This document shows, piece after piece, positions 28,257 through 37,070 of a DNA stretch of 64,000 nucleotides. This DNA is from Opitutaceae bacterium (lineage in GTDB: Bacteria; Verrucomicrobiota; Verrucomicrobiia; Opitutales; Opitutaceae). The notes below the pieces were generated by a model that was not told the DNA's origin, made no database searches, and saw nothing but the letters and a program-made list of their open reading frames with translations. Position numbers and translations under genes: made by a program. The stretch lies in assembly GCA_019634615.1 (NCBI GenBank), contig JAHCAZ010000004.1, forward strand, positions 62,001 through 126,000, given 5' to 3'. Every line of letters starts with the position of its first letter. The stretch's first letter is position 1.

Positions 28257-29188
28257 GCGGTGGGCACCATCACGGCCTTGATGATCTCGCCCCGGCCGAC
28301 GGCGGCCACGGCGTGAGCGTAGCCGGAAAAATCGAGTCGCCGGCTGATCAGCGGCGCGGTCCGGATGCGACCCGTCTCGATCAGGCGGACGACGGCGGTG
28401 AGGTCATCGTTCGTGAGCCACTTCGAATTATGAATCGTGAGCTCGTGGTCGAACAGCGGCCAAAGCGGCACCTCCATCACCCCCTCGGAATAGCCAAAGA
28501 TGATCACGTCGCTCCGGGCGGTGCGACAGGCGGCCGCGTAGGCCGCCTTGTGGCCCGAGCATTCGATGGCGATGTCGACGCCGGCGACCTCCAGCGAAGC
28601 GGTCTCGGTGGCGTCAATTACTCGATCAGCACCCAACTCCCGCGCCAGGCGGCGGCGCTCCGGTGAAATGTCGATGCCCACAACCTGCCCCGCCCCGCTG
28701 GCCTTGGCCAATTGGATGGCCGCCAGGCCCGCGGCGCCGCAGCCGAAGACGGCCACGCTGCGACTGGTGTAGTCCGCGACTTTCCGGACCGCCCGGTGGA
28801 CACAGCCGAAAAGCTCGGCCATGGCGACCTGCTCGAGCGGAAGATCCTTGGCCACCTTGGCCACCTGGTCGGCGCGGCGGGTGACAAACTCCGCATAGAG
28901 CGGGGGCCCGCCCAGGCCCGACATGACGACGTGGTCGCCGAGGGCAAAACCAGTCACGCCGGCCCCGAGCCCGACCACCTCGCCCGCGCCCTCGTGGCCG
29001 GGGAATCCCGGCACGCCGTATTCAAGGTAGACATTGTCGCGGTAGCCGCCGCGGTTCACCTTGAGGTCGTGCTGATTGCACAACGCGGTGACTTTGATCT
29101 GCACGAGTAGCTCGCCAGCGGCGGGCTTCGGCTGGGGCACATCAACCAGGCGGCAGGAGCCGGGTTTTTCGATGAGGATGGCGCGCAT
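28253..29188 (-). CDS. Medium-chain alcohol/sugar dehydrogenase without structural zinc loop
   Basis: A 311-residue MDR protein starting MRAILIEKPGSCRLVDVPQP. GHEGAGEVVGLGAGVTGFAL marks the GroES-like fold and VAVFGCGAAGLAAIQLAKAS the NAD(P)-binding site. The four-cysteine structural zinc lobe is missing. At the catalytic zinc position it has ALCNQHDLK, so a single zinc may still bind. It should act as an NAD(P)-dependent dehydrogenase on a sugar or polyol. It lies between the mannosidase and the isomerase genes, coupled to the latter by 4 bp. Confidence 0.8.
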   Translation of the reverse strand: MRAILIEKPGSCRLVDVPQPKPAAGELLVQIKVTALCNQHDLKVNRGGYRDNVYLEYGVPGFPGHEGAGEVVGLGAGVTGFALGDHVVMSGLGGPPLYAEFVTRRADQVAKVAKDLPLEQVAMAELFGCVHRAVRKVADYTSRSVAVFGCGAAGLAAIQLAKASGAGQVVGIDISPERRRLARELGADRVIDATETASLEVAGVDIAIECSGHKAAYAAACRTARSDVIIFGYSEGVMEVPLWPLFDHELTIHNSKWLTNDDLTAVVRLIETGRIRTAPLISRRLDFSGYAHAVAAVGRGEIIKAVMVPTA

Positions 29189-29205
29189 GGCAGAGAGAAA
29201 AAAAA

Positions 29206-29266
29206 CGAAGAATCGGGAGTTAAAGTGGTCGACCCAAGCGGAGTTGCACGGTCACAAGTGAGAGAC
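29206..29266. repeat. Degenerate tRNA-Ala 3'-end/terminator repeat (third copy)
   Basis: Starting CGAAGAATCGGGAGTTAAAG and continuing with GTGGTCGACCCAAGCGGAGT, this stretch aligns almost base for base with 32461-32519, with scattered differences. It contains a decayed form of the tRNA-Ala 3' end (TGGTCGACCCAAGCGG against TGGTGGACCCTAGCGG) and a weakened hairpin. It directly follows the mannosidase stop codon, so the mannosidase gene lies between two direct repeats. Confidence 0.75.
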
Positions 29267-32200
29267 TACACCGGGCGCCAGGCGAAGGTCTTGATCTCGA
29301 AGGGGGCGAACTTCACGCGTTGTTCACCTTGGGCGGGGACCACGGACCCTAGGGGACGCTCCATCAGGTCGCATTCGGTCAACGTGCCCTCACCGAGATT
29401 CAGCGCCAGCCCGGTCTCAACGGGTTCCGCGCTGACATTCACCAGGCGCAACGCCCAGCCGGTCCCCGTCTCCGCACGCTTCAAGGCGGCGAGTTCGATT
29501 GCCGCGTGACCCAGGCGCAATACCGGCGGCAGCGGGGCCGCGGCGGGGTCGACCTTGGGGCCACAGGCCAGGGGCGAATTGAAGCAGCGCGCGGCCTGCG
29601 TGATCCGTACCGGGTCAAGCGGGCTCGCATGCGGAACCAGCGCGTAGCGAAACTCGTGGGCACCGAGGTCCGTGAACTCGTCCCGGGACACGTCGGTCCC
29701 GGTCAACCGCCCGGCCGTGTTGATGTTGGGATGCGGCACGCTGCGGATCAGGCAGAGGTCGAGCGTATGGCCCTTCACCCGATGCCCGTACTTGCAGTCG
29801 TTGAGCAAGGCCACGCCCGCATCGGCGCCGGATAGATCGACCCACTGCTGGGCCGCAACCTCGAGCTGCGCGCGCTGCACGAGCGTATCCTCGCGCGTGG
29901 AGCGGCGGATGTGGCCGAACGGGATCTCAAACGTCGCTTCCTCGGCGACCACGGCCACGGGAAAGCGCACGCGGAGCATGCAACCGGTGTCCTGCCAGTC
30001 GACCTGAGTGGCGAACTCAAGGCGGTCGGACCCGGCTTCAAGGCTGATCGTCTGCCAGATGCGCGACTGCCCTACGGTCCATTCCTGCACGACGGTGGCG
30101 CATGGCCCATCCACCGCGGCGGTCGCCTTGGCCAATTTCGGGCGCGTCGCGGGTCTCGAGAGATACTTCCACACGTCCTTTCGCTCGTAATCGGTCTCGA
30201 AGTCCCACGCGTCGCCAATGTCCTGGATCGCCACGAATTGGTTCACCGTCTCGCCGGCAGCCACGTATTCGCGCCCGCTTTGGCGGTCGCGAATCGAGGC
30301 GATCGTCCCGTCAGCGGCAAATGTCACCGTGAGGCGTTCGTTTTCCAGCCCCGCCGTGTCCGCCCGCACTGCGCCGCAGTCGCCCGCGGCGGCCGGGCAT
30401 ACCGCGCTGCCAAACGCCGGCACGTGGATCCGCCGCCAGGCGCCGTCGCATTTCAGCCACTCATCGCGCGCCCACGCCAGCGAGTTGAAGACCAACGGCC
30501 TCCCGGCCGCACCCGATCCCGGCAGCGCCTGGTAGGCCTCGGCCTGCATGGCGGCGAGCCGCGCGATGATCTGAGCGTAGCGGGCGTAGCACTCGTCGTA
30601 GACCCGCTTGATCGAGGACCCCGGCAGGATGTCGTGAAACTGATAGAGCAGGACTTCCTTCCAAATCCGGTCCAGTTCCACCGTCGGGTAGGCCCGCCCG
30701 CCGTGGATGCAAGCGAGGAAGCAGGCCCACTCCACCTCGCGCAGCGCCAGCTCACCCTGGCGGTTGAACCGCTTCATCTGGGCCTGCGTCGTGAGGGTAC
30801 CCTGATGGCGCTCAAGGTAGAGTTCGCCCTGATGCCGCGGGAATCGACCGGCCTCGGGCATGAACCGGCGGAAGAACTCCGCGGCCGGCTCGACCACCGT
30901 GGCCGGCAAGCCCGGCAACCCGGGCGCGCGGCGCAACCGCTCGAGGTGCTCGGCGTCGGGTCCGCCGCCGCCGTCGCCGATGCCGAAGACCATCAGCGCA
31001 TGGTGTGAGACGTCCCGCTGGGCGTATTCGTCGCCGATCTTCTTGAGGGAATATGCCGAGGCCGGCCCGTTGTAGGTCTCCTCCGGCAGGAGGTGCGCCA
31101 GGATCTCGGTCCCGTCGATCCCGGCCCAATGGAACGATTGCAGCGGGAAGCGGTTCACGACGTTCCAGGAAATCTTCTGCGTCATGAACACTTCGAGGCC
31201 GCTCCGCTTCAGGATCTGCGGCAGCTGACCATGGTAGCCGAACACGTCCGGCTCCCAGCAATAGCGCGGCTCGATCCCAAACTCCTCGCGGAAAAAGCGC
31301 GCGCCATGGAGGATCTGGCGGACGAATGATTCGCCGTTGGGGATGTTGCAGTCGACTTCCACCCAGAACACGCCCTGCGGCTCGATCTGCCCGCGGGCCA
31401 CGGCCTGCTTGATGCGGACGTAGAGCTCCGGGTAGTGCTCCTTCATCCAGGCATAGAGCTGCGGCTGGCTGGCGCCGAAGATGTACTCCGGAAACCGCTC
31501 GAGGTTGTAGAGCACCGAACTGAAGGTGCGCGCGCCCTTGCGGATCGTCTCGCGGATGGGCCAGAGCCACGCGAGATCCATGTGCGCATGGCCGACGGCG
31601 CTCACGCGCAGCTCCGGCTTGGCGCTGGAGCGGAACCACGCCGCCAGCCGGCTCCGCGCCGCCGCCACGCTGGCCCGGTCCTGGCAGTCGAGGGTGCGCG
31701 CCACGGTGGCGAGATCCGTCTCCAACTGCTCCGCCAAGGTGGCCGGCACGGCCCCGCTCTCGCGGTAGTGGCGCAGCGTCTCGAGATCGTAGTACAGGTC
31801 GCGCAGGTCCTCGCGGCAGCGGGCAATCTCGGCGAGCACGACCCGCCCGCCGTTTTGCACGACGCCGAACAGATCGTTGCAGCCGGCATCGCCCCAAAGC
31901 TCGACCGTCGGGCGGGCCAGCAGCGCCGGGGGCAGCCGGTAGATCGTCTTGGCCGGCGAACCCAGGCGCGGGTCGTAGTTGGACTTGATGGTGGTCAGGC
32001 CTCGCACCGGCACCCCGGCGTCGTCGACCAGGCACAGCTCGCCGCTGATGTCGATGCGGGCAACCAACGGGTCACCGGTGGCCGCTCCCGGCGGGAGCTC
32101 AGCGCGGAACCGCATCCAGGCGCAGTCAAACAGCCGCTCGGACCAGGGTTCGCCCACGCGAGGCGTGAAGGCGCGGCCCGACTCGCGGGCGGCGAAGGTC

Positions 32201-32292
32201 ACCGGCTCCTGGGTGAGCCAGCCTGAAATCGAGAACGGCGCGACCGTGGTGTAGATCGCATCGTCCACTTTCCGGATCAGTTCGTTGAGCAC
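29266..32292 (-). CDS. Alpha-mannosidase, glycoside hydrolase family 38
   Basis: A 1008-residue enzyme of normal GH38 length. The zinc-binding start of the catalytic domain is VGHAHMDLAWLWP (His237, Asp239). The nucleophile Asp349 lies in CWEPDVFGYHGQLPQI, the family's WxPDxFG motif, and EILAHLLPEETYN and HDILPGSSIKRVY are further GH38 landmarks. The C-terminal half is beta-sandwich. No signal peptide is seen, so it probably acts on imported mannosides in the cytoplasm. It may share a transcript with the dehydrogenase and isomerase genes downstream, 77 bp away, across the repeat at 29206-29266. Confidence 0.93.
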   Translation of the reverse strand: MLNELIRKVDDAIYTTVAPFSISGWLTQEPVTFAARESGRAFTPRVGEPWSERLFDCAWMRFRAELPPGAATGDPLVARIDISGELCLVDDAGVPVRGLTTIKSNYDPRLGSPAKTIYRLPPALLARPTVELWGDAGCNDLFGVVQNGGRVVLAEIARCREDLRDLYYDLETLRHYRESGAVPATLAEQLETDLATVARTLDCQDRASVAAARSRLAAWFRSSAKPELRVSAVGHAHMDLAWLWPIRETIRKGARTFSSVLYNLERFPEYIFGASQPQLYAWMKEHYPELYVRIKQAVARGQIEPQGVFWVEVDCNIPNGESFVRQILHGARFFREEFGIEPRYCWEPDVFGYHGQLPQILKRSGLEVFMTQKISWNVVNRFPLQSFHWAGIDGTEILAHLLPEETYNGPASAYSLKKIGDEYAQRDVSHHALMVFGIGDGGGGPDAEHLERLRRAPGLPGLPATVVEPAAEFFRRFMPEAGRFPRHQGELYLERHQGTLTTQAQMKRFNRQGELALREVEWACFLACIHGGRAYPTVELDRIWKEVLLYQFHDILPGSSIKRVYDECYARYAQIIARLAAMQAEAYQALPGSGAAGRPLVFNSLAWARDEWLKCDGAWRRIHVPAFGSAVCPAAAGDCGAVRADTAGLENERLTVTFAADGTIASIRDRQSGREYVAAGETVNQFVAIQDIGDAWDFETDYERKDVWKYLSRPATRPKLAKATAAVDGPCATVVQEWTVGQSRIWQTISLEAGSDRLEFATQVDWQDTGCMLRVRFPVAVVAEEATFEIPFGHIRRSTREDTLVQRAQLEVAAQQWVDLSGADAGVALLNDCKYGHRVKGHTLDLCLIRSVPHPNINTAGRLTGTDVSRDEFTDLGAHEFRYALVPHASPLDPVRITQAARCFNSPLACGPKVDPAAAPLPPVLRLGHAAIELAALKRAETGTGWALRLVNVSAEPVETGLALNLGEGTLTECDLMERPLGSVVPAQGEQRVKFAPFEIKTFAWRPV

Positions 32293-32442
32293 AGGTTCAA
32301 AGAATCCCGTCGCGGGGGCGCGGGCAATGACTGAACGCGCCGGCAGGAACGCCGCCGTCTAATATTCAATGGGATGCAACATGGATGCAGTCGGCCTGCT
32401 ACCTCAGGTGACGACGAGCCCGCTCCAAGACACGGTTTACCA

Positions 32443-32520
32443 ATGAAAAAGAAAAACCCCCGAAGAATCGGGGGTTAAAGTGGTGGACCCTAGCGGAGTT
32501 GCCCGTTTACGAGTGAGACT
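32443..32520. repeat. Partial tRNA-Ala 3' end plus terminator (att-like direct repeat)
   Basis: The plus strand reads ATGAAAAAG, then a perfect hairpin AACCCCCGAAGAATCGGGGG, then TGGTGGACCCTAGCGG at 32481-32496. The last 16 bases are identical to 56845-56860, the 3' end of tRNA-Ala(GGC), in the same orientation. The hairpin and the ATGAAAAAG flank also occur beside the tRNA. After TAGCGG the two loci diverge. This is the layout expected for the duplicated end of an element integrated in the tRNA gene. Confidence 0.8.
32455..32476 (-). terminator. Rho-independent terminator hairpin (with the tRNA-end repeat)
   Basis: On the minus strand the sequence is AACCCCCGATTCTTCGGGGG followed by TTTTTCTTTTTC. 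The 8-bp GC stem with short loop and T-rich tail is a good intrinsic terminator. It probably ended the transcript of the ancestral tRNA gene at this site. Confidence 0.75.
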
Positions 32521-32874
32521 CTGATTATGGATGCTGCTGGATGCTGTCTACTGTGTAGGAATCCCCCTCCAAAGAGACAAAAACCGACCCCAAACGACAC
32601 CTCGAAACCTACCCCTCCCGATCGAAGCGAAGGCGAGACAGGCGCGCAGGAGTTGTATCTATGAGGTAGGGTCATGGTAAGTCAGAATTAGGCTAACCCT
32701 TGCGAGTAGCTACCCAAAAAGCGTGCTCGGGGCAACACTACGGGGCGGAGTCAACCGACCGATAGCTTCCGCCTTTGGTGTTACCCAAATTTGGCCCAAC
32801 TCGTCCGGGCCGGACCGGGCCTGGGCTTGACCGCCATTTCGCTATTAAGGTCGGGCTGGCTCGGACTCTTTGAA

Positions 32875-33672
32875 CTAGTGCCCTCCCGCTGGGTTCCGTA
32901 AATACGCCAGTCCGCGCTGACACGACGTGGAAACCATGGTGATGTCCAAACTATAGGCGAGAAATCGGTAACCTTCCTTGAGCAATCTCTCCGCTGCTTC
33001 GGGGTCAGGCTGCACAGCATGAATTCCGGGCACAATACGGTGGCGCGCGCAGGCCGAAAGGACCTTGGCTCTCGCGGCCAGGTATTCCGCATGGGAAAAT
33101 TGCGCGGGGATCCCCATCGAGGCAGTTAGGTCGTAGGGGCCGATAAAGGCTGCATCAATGCCTGGCACGGAAAGGATCTCATCGATCGCTTCAACGGCAT
33201 CGATGTGCTCGATCTGCACGGCGACGAGCACTTCCTCATTCGCCCGCCGGAATTCCTCCTCGACTCTCAAACCGTATCCATTCGCCCGGCAAAATCCGAC
33301 TCCCCGCATGCCGACCGGAGGATACTTGCAGGCTTGCACGAGTTGCCTAGCCTCGGTCGCACTTCGGACCAGCGGCGCGATTACACCATCGGCGCCAGCA
33401 TCTAGGTACCGTTTCACAAGGGCGTAATCAACGCCGTGCAGTCGAACCAGAGCCGCACAAGCGGTGTTGCCGGAACGGATGGCCTGAAACAGGCGCTGAG
33501 TTTCCGAAAGATCGACTGCTGAGTGTTCGGCATCGACACACAAGAAATCGAAACCACAGGAAGCCATCAATTCCGCCAGCATCGGGCTCCCGCTGTTGAG
33601 CCAACTGCCCAAGATCGAATCGCCCGCGCGCAGGCGGCGCAGCAGGTTGGGCTGAGCAGGGCTAGAATTCAT
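32875..33672 (-). CDS. HpcH/HpaI aldolase family protein (2-keto-3-deoxy sugar acid aldolase-like)
   Basis: A 265-residue class II aldolase-like barrel. Family marks: ILGSWLNSGSPMLAELMASC, FLCVDAEHSAVD (active-site Asp/Glu/His), the VRLHG strand, ADGVIAPLVRSATEARQLVQ, QIEHIDAVEAIDEI and GPYDLTASMGIP. These enzymes cleave 2-keto-3-deoxy acids, such as 2-keto-3-deoxyrhamnonate or 5-keto-4-deoxyglucarate, into pyruvate plus an aldehyde. It overlaps the YhcH stop by 11 bp as the last gene of the leftward receptor operon. It gives the block a second aldolase besides DgoA. Confidence 0.88.
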   Translation of the reverse strand: MNSSPAQPNLLRRLRAGDSILGSWLNSGSPMLAELMASCGFDFLCVDAEHSAVDLSETQRLFQAIRSGNTACAALVRLHGVDYALVKRYLDAGADGVIAPLVRSATEARQLVQACKYPPVGMRGVGFCRANGYGLRVEEEFRRANEEVLVAVQIEHIDAVEAIDEILSVPGIDAAFIGPYDLTASMGIPAQFSHAEYLAARAKVLSACARHRIVPGIHAVQPDPEAAERLLKEGYRFLAYSLDITMVSTSCQRGLAYLRNPAGGH

Positions 33673-34153
33673 GGCGAACCGGCTGGCTGAATTCCTCCAC
33701 GGGGATCTTGACGACGAGCTTAAGGACTTCGGTCGCACGGGCATCGTACCTTATGCCGCCCCGATGGGCATCCAATGGCGTGAAGATCGAAAAAACACCG
33801 GGCTTTGCGATCACCCTACCCAATGGGAAACTCCCAAAGTAAAAGCACAAGTCCCTCGCCTCCTCATAATCGCCGTCTGCAATCAGCAAAGCCCGGGGCG
33901 TCCACTCCAATGCTTCGCAGCCGGTCAAGGTGTACTGCAGGTCAATAAAGCGCCGATGGGTTTCAAAGCGCCCCGTTGGCTCGGTGGCGGTCGGATACCT
34001 GATAATCAACGCGCGCAATGCACCCGGCAAATCAAACGACCCTTCGCTTGGATTCGCCGGCAGCGAGCGTATCCATGCCACAGCCTGCCGGGTGGCAGGG
34101 CCCAGAGTCTCCAGGCCCAAGGCCTCGAAATCGCATAATTGGCCGCAAATCAT
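33662..34153 (-). CDS. YhcH/YjgK/YiaL (DUF386) family protein
   Basis: A 163-residue cupin-like protein starting MICGQLCDFEALGLETLGPA. The core motif is ETHRRFIDLQYTLTGCEALE, with later FTPLDAHRGGIRYD carrying the conserved His that binds metal. Relatives act as anomerases or lie in sialic-acid, uronate and sugar operons. It is separated by one base from the transporter gene and overlaps the aldolase gene, so it belongs to the same sugar-acid pathway. A role in opening or anomerising the imported sugar is inferred. Confidence 0.88.
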   Translation of the reverse strand: MICGQLCDFEALGLETLGPATRQAVAWIRSLPANPSEGSFDLPGALRALIIRYPTATEPTGRFETHRRFIDLQYTLTGCEALEWTPRALLIADGDYEEARDLCFYFGSFPLGRVIAKPGVFSIFTPLDAHRGGIRYDARATEVLKLVVKIPVEEFSQPVRHEF

Positions 34154-34154
34154 G

Positions 34155-35372
34155 TTAGGTTCCTCCGAAAAAGTTGCGCGCGGACATGACCGCACCCGTT
34201 GCTGCCACGACAAAGGCCATCAGCAGCCCGCCCGTAAGCCACTTCCCTACCCTTGGGTCCTGCGCACCATTCCGATTGAGCTCTCGCAGGAAGCCTCCCA
34301 CCACCAGAAGCGGAACAAAAAGCTGGGTGGTCTGCCCAGCCAAACGGTGCCAACCAAGGATTCGCTCACCATAGGCAAGCCCACCCAAGGCCATGAATGC
34401 AGCCATCGCGATGAGTGCGATCGAGACGCCGTCCTGCAGACAGACGTCGAACCCGCGGCAGTCGGCTACCAGAACCGGAATCGCAATGATCATTGGCAGG
34501 ATCGAGGTAAATCCGGCGGCGAGCGCAGCCAGCACCATGAACCCGCCCGCGAGGCCGTCGCCAGACGCGAACAGGCGCCGCGCAAGTGTACCTGCATTGC
34601 CGCCATCCGAACCGATACCCAGGACCACCATTGAAGTCAAAACGCAGAGCGCGAGAAACACGCCGGCTCCGATCACGGCATCGCGTTTCTGAAAAATCGG
34701 ATCGCGGATCCGGTTACCCAGCAGCCACGGACGCACCAGAAAGGTGGGAGTCGCGAGAGCTATGCCAAGCAGGGCCAGATGTGTCGGGTGACCGAGCGGG
34801 GATCCTCCAGAGCGGGGTTCCGGCCACGTACGCTCCGAAAAAACCAAGGCTCCAAGAAGCCCGAGACCAAGTACGAGAGTCATGACCAGGAGGACCTTCA
34901 ACAGGCGCTCCCGTTGGCCGGGCAAAAAGCAAATCACCACACACCCCAAGAGGCCACACGCCAACCCCGACCGGGCCACGGTCTCGGATCGAGGCAAGGC
35001 CGGCCACGCCCTCTCGAGCGCGATGTGCAGGAGTCGGGTCAGTTGGTCAGTCAAGACCGACAGGCCGCTCCACTGAGCGACGGCGAGGCCAATAATCACG
35101 ATCACAGCGACGCTCACTCCGGCTGGACCCTGCCGACACCATGATCTCAAGACCGAACCTCCCGTCGCGTGGGCCAGTCGGTCGGATGCAGCAAGGAGCG
35201 CCCAGAACGCCAGTCCAGCAACCGCGATGAAACCAGACGAGCGCCAGTCACCGGTTGCACTCAGCTTGGCGATCGATCCCAAGCCAAACGTATACCCAAC
35301 ACACGCGATTCCAGGGGCGACCGTAGCGAGCCCCAAGGGCCATCCGACCGCCGATTCTCCGCGGGTGTTCAC
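34155..35372 (-). CDS. Nramp-like polytopic membrane transporter
   Basis: A 405-residue protein with about eleven hydrophobic helices. The first helix has VAPGIACVGYTFGLGSIAKL, and the sixth region LGIALATPTFLVRPWLLGNR then RDPIFQKRDAV recalls Nramp proteins, but the canonical metal motifs DPGN and MPH are missing. Metal transport is therefore doubtful; such divergent members occur in sugar-related gene clusters. Fifteen bases separate it from the propeller gene upstream and one base from yhcH, so it is probably the inner-membrane importer of this operon, perhaps for a sugar acid. Confidence 0.55.
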   Translation of the reverse strand: MNTRGESAVGWPLGLATVAPGIACVGYTFGLGSIAKLSATGDWRSSGFIAVAGLAFWALLAASDRLAHATGGSVLRSWCRQGPAGVSVAVIVIIGLAVAQWSGLSVLTDQLTRLLHIALERAWPALPRSETVARSGLACGLLGCVVICFLPGQRERLLKVLLVMTLVLGLGLLGALVFSERTWPEPRSGGSPLGHPTHLALLGIALATPTFLVRPWLLGNRIRDPIFQKRDAVIGAGVFLALCVLTSMVVLGIGSDGGNAGTLARRLFASGDGLAGGFMVLAALAAGFTSILPMIIAIPVLVADCRGFDVCLQDGVSIALIAMAAFMALGGLAYGERILGWHRLAGQTTQLFVPLLVVGGFLRELNRNGAQDPRVGKWLTGGLLMAFVVAATGAVMSARNFFGGT

Positions 35373-35387
35373 GTCTCGCTGGCTCAG

Positions 35388-36992
35388 TTAGGACGATTCT
35401 GGGAGAAGCCAATCGTATCCGTAGAGGAACGCCCTGTGGAGCACGAAGCGCACCTTAACTGCCTCGGGAGGCGCTTGATCGCCTCCCTTCCACTCGAAGG
35501 CGGTGCGTGCATGGTCACCGGTCAACGGTGTGCAATCGCCAACCGTAAAACCGGCGCAGGCTTGGCCGGAAGCATCAAGGAGTTCGGCGCGCAGCGAACC
35601 GCCCGGTTTGACCACGGTATTCACAACTAGGCGTCCTTTGGCTGGACGTCCTGGTCGAGTGACGGCCTCGCCAAGGGTGACGCCGCCCGCCGACGGCACC
35701 AAGGCATAAAGACGGCCGAACTCCCAAGTGGCTCGGCACAGTGCCGTGTTGAAGGGCAATGTTGGCGTCTGGTAGCCGATCACCGATTCGTTTCCAACCT
35801 CGATGCGTGGCTGGAATCGGGTGTCGAATATCTCGCCGTGAACACCCTCGGACCCGGCATAGTAGACATGCATCTTTCCGGCTTCGACGATCGGATGGTG
35901 CATCTGCCAAATCATGCCACCGCCGTAGTCGCCCAAAGGGGGATTGGGCAGTGCAGGGCGGCGATCGGGCCGCCACCAGCGGAGCCCGTCCCGTGAGGCT
36001 GCGAGCTGGAGCGACATCGTCTGGATGGCGGCATCGTAATAATTGACTAGGGCGATATAGCCGCCATCGACCCGGACCGGGCAGATTTCAAGGAACTGAG
36101 CAAAATCCGGGTCGCGCCAGTCGCGGGTCAGCACGAGCGTTTCGTCGCCCCATTCGCTGCCATCGGGGCTGGAGCGGCGCGCTACGCTGCGCAAACCCCC
36201 GCGCGGATTGTTGTCGTAAGTGATGATGCGATCCCCGACGCGTGCCTTGGGGTAAACCTTAAAATACGAATAATAGGGACCGCTTGGATGGTCGCGATAA
36301 ACATACGAAACGTCGCCGCCACCACCAGTCGCTGGATGGATCGGCCCCTCCTTGAGTGTCCAAGCTTTGCCATCCTTCGAGAGATACCGGTAAGTGCCAA
36401 GACGCTCCTGCGGCCCGGGAAGGTGACCGACCCGATTCTCCTTCATACCACCGTAGAGGGGACCCCGCATGACAAACATCTCATAGGGCCACTCCCGATT
36501 TGCGGGATCGATCAGGACTGAGGCATAGACCGACGTGCCACCGGAATCCAAATCAAAGAGGATATTGGTCGCCTCGTGACCCGGCCAACGGACAAAGGAC
36601 AGCGCAGGCCGGTTCCAGTGCACGCCGTCCGGGCTTTCAAGGTAAGTCAACCGGCGCTGGTGCTCGTGGTCCGTCTTCAGGCCATCAAGCTTAGCTTCGC
36701 CGGGGGTTGAAACCTGCCATGCCTTCCAAAGTCCATCGATGGGATCGTGGACGACCGTTCCATGTGCCATGATGCCGCCCGAGTCCCAAGGCATGCCGGG
36801 TTCAAGCAGCGGATTCCGCGGGTCAGGTTGGCCGACCTCAACGCGCCATCCGACCAAATGGAGCGACTCGAAGTCGTCCGGCATCAGCAGAGGGAGCCTT
36901 GCTTGCTCGCCCTCCGCCGCCAATGCCAGACAGGAAAGACAAGCGCCGGCAAGCATGCGCCAGCAAACAACGATACGGGAGACGAAAATCAT
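35388..36992 (-). CDS. Exported five-bladed-propeller glycoside-hydrolase-like protein
   Basis: A 534-residue exported protein with signal peptide MIFVSRIVVCWRMLAGACLS, then CLALAAEGEQA. The body repeats the pattern of GH43/GH32/GH117-type propellers: GTVVHDPIDGLWKAWQVSTP, YLESPDGVHWNRPALSFV, YRYLSKDGKAWTLKEGPI, RRSSPDGSEWGDETLVL and AASRDGLRWWRPDRR. Catalytic residues cannot be fixed with confidence. It lies 78 bp downstream of the receptor gene in the same operon, so it probably trims the glycan or glycoside before or after receptor uptake. Confidence 0.7.
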   Translation of the reverse strand: MIFVSRIVVCWRMLAGACLSCLALAAEGEQARLPLLMPDDFESLHLVGWRVEVGQPDPRNPLLEPGMPWDSGGIMAHGTVVHDPIDGLWKAWQVSTPGEAKLDGLKTDHEHQRRLTYLESPDGVHWNRPALSFVRWPGHEATNILFDLDSGGTSVYASVLIDPANREWPYEMFVMRGPLYGGMKENRVGHLPGPQERLGTYRYLSKDGKAWTLKEGPIHPATGGGGDVSYVYRDHPSGPYYSYFKVYPKARVGDRIITYDNNPRGGLRSVARRSSPDGSEWGDETLVLTRDWRDPDFAQFLEICPVRVDGGYIALVNYYDAAIQTMSLQLAASRDGLRWWRPDRRPALPNPPLGDYGGGMIWQMHHPIVEAGKMHVYYAGSEGVHGEIFDTRFQPRIEVGNESVIGYQTPTLPFNTALCRATWEFGRLYALVPSAGGVTLGEAVTRPGRPAKGRLVVNTVVKPGGSLRAELLDASGQACAGFTVGDCTPLTGDHARTAFEWKGGDQAPPEAVKVRFVLHRAFLYGYDWLLPESS

Positions 36993-37070
36993 GACACGAA
37001 AAGTCAATGTGGGAGCGGCGCAACGCTTGGAGCCTCGCGCCGCTCCCGGGAACACGGATTGGACTACACC

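Larger units (their letters stand above)
32293..32874. other. Long intergenic region with tRNA-end repeat; no gene seen
   Basis: This 580-bp stretch separates the GC-rich carbohydrate cluster from the AT-richer catabolic block. It holds the tRNA-Ala 3'-end/terminator copy at 32443-32520 and otherwise only short open frames without recognisable protein features. It is probably the left junction of the island, where decayed element sequence would be expected. Confidence 0.6.

Noticed and set aside
32481..32520. Possible second complete tRNA-Ala gene
   Set aside because: Only the last 16 bases of the tRNA match; the T arm, anticodon arm and D arm are missing.
32490..32675. Short minus-strand frame of 61 codons in the intergenic region
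   Set aside because: Runs through the tRNA-end repeat, has no recognisable features and no ribosome-binding site.
34155..35372. Mn/Fe transporter MntH
   Set aside because: The metal-binding DPGN and MPH motifs are missing, and the operon context is sugar-acid catabolism.
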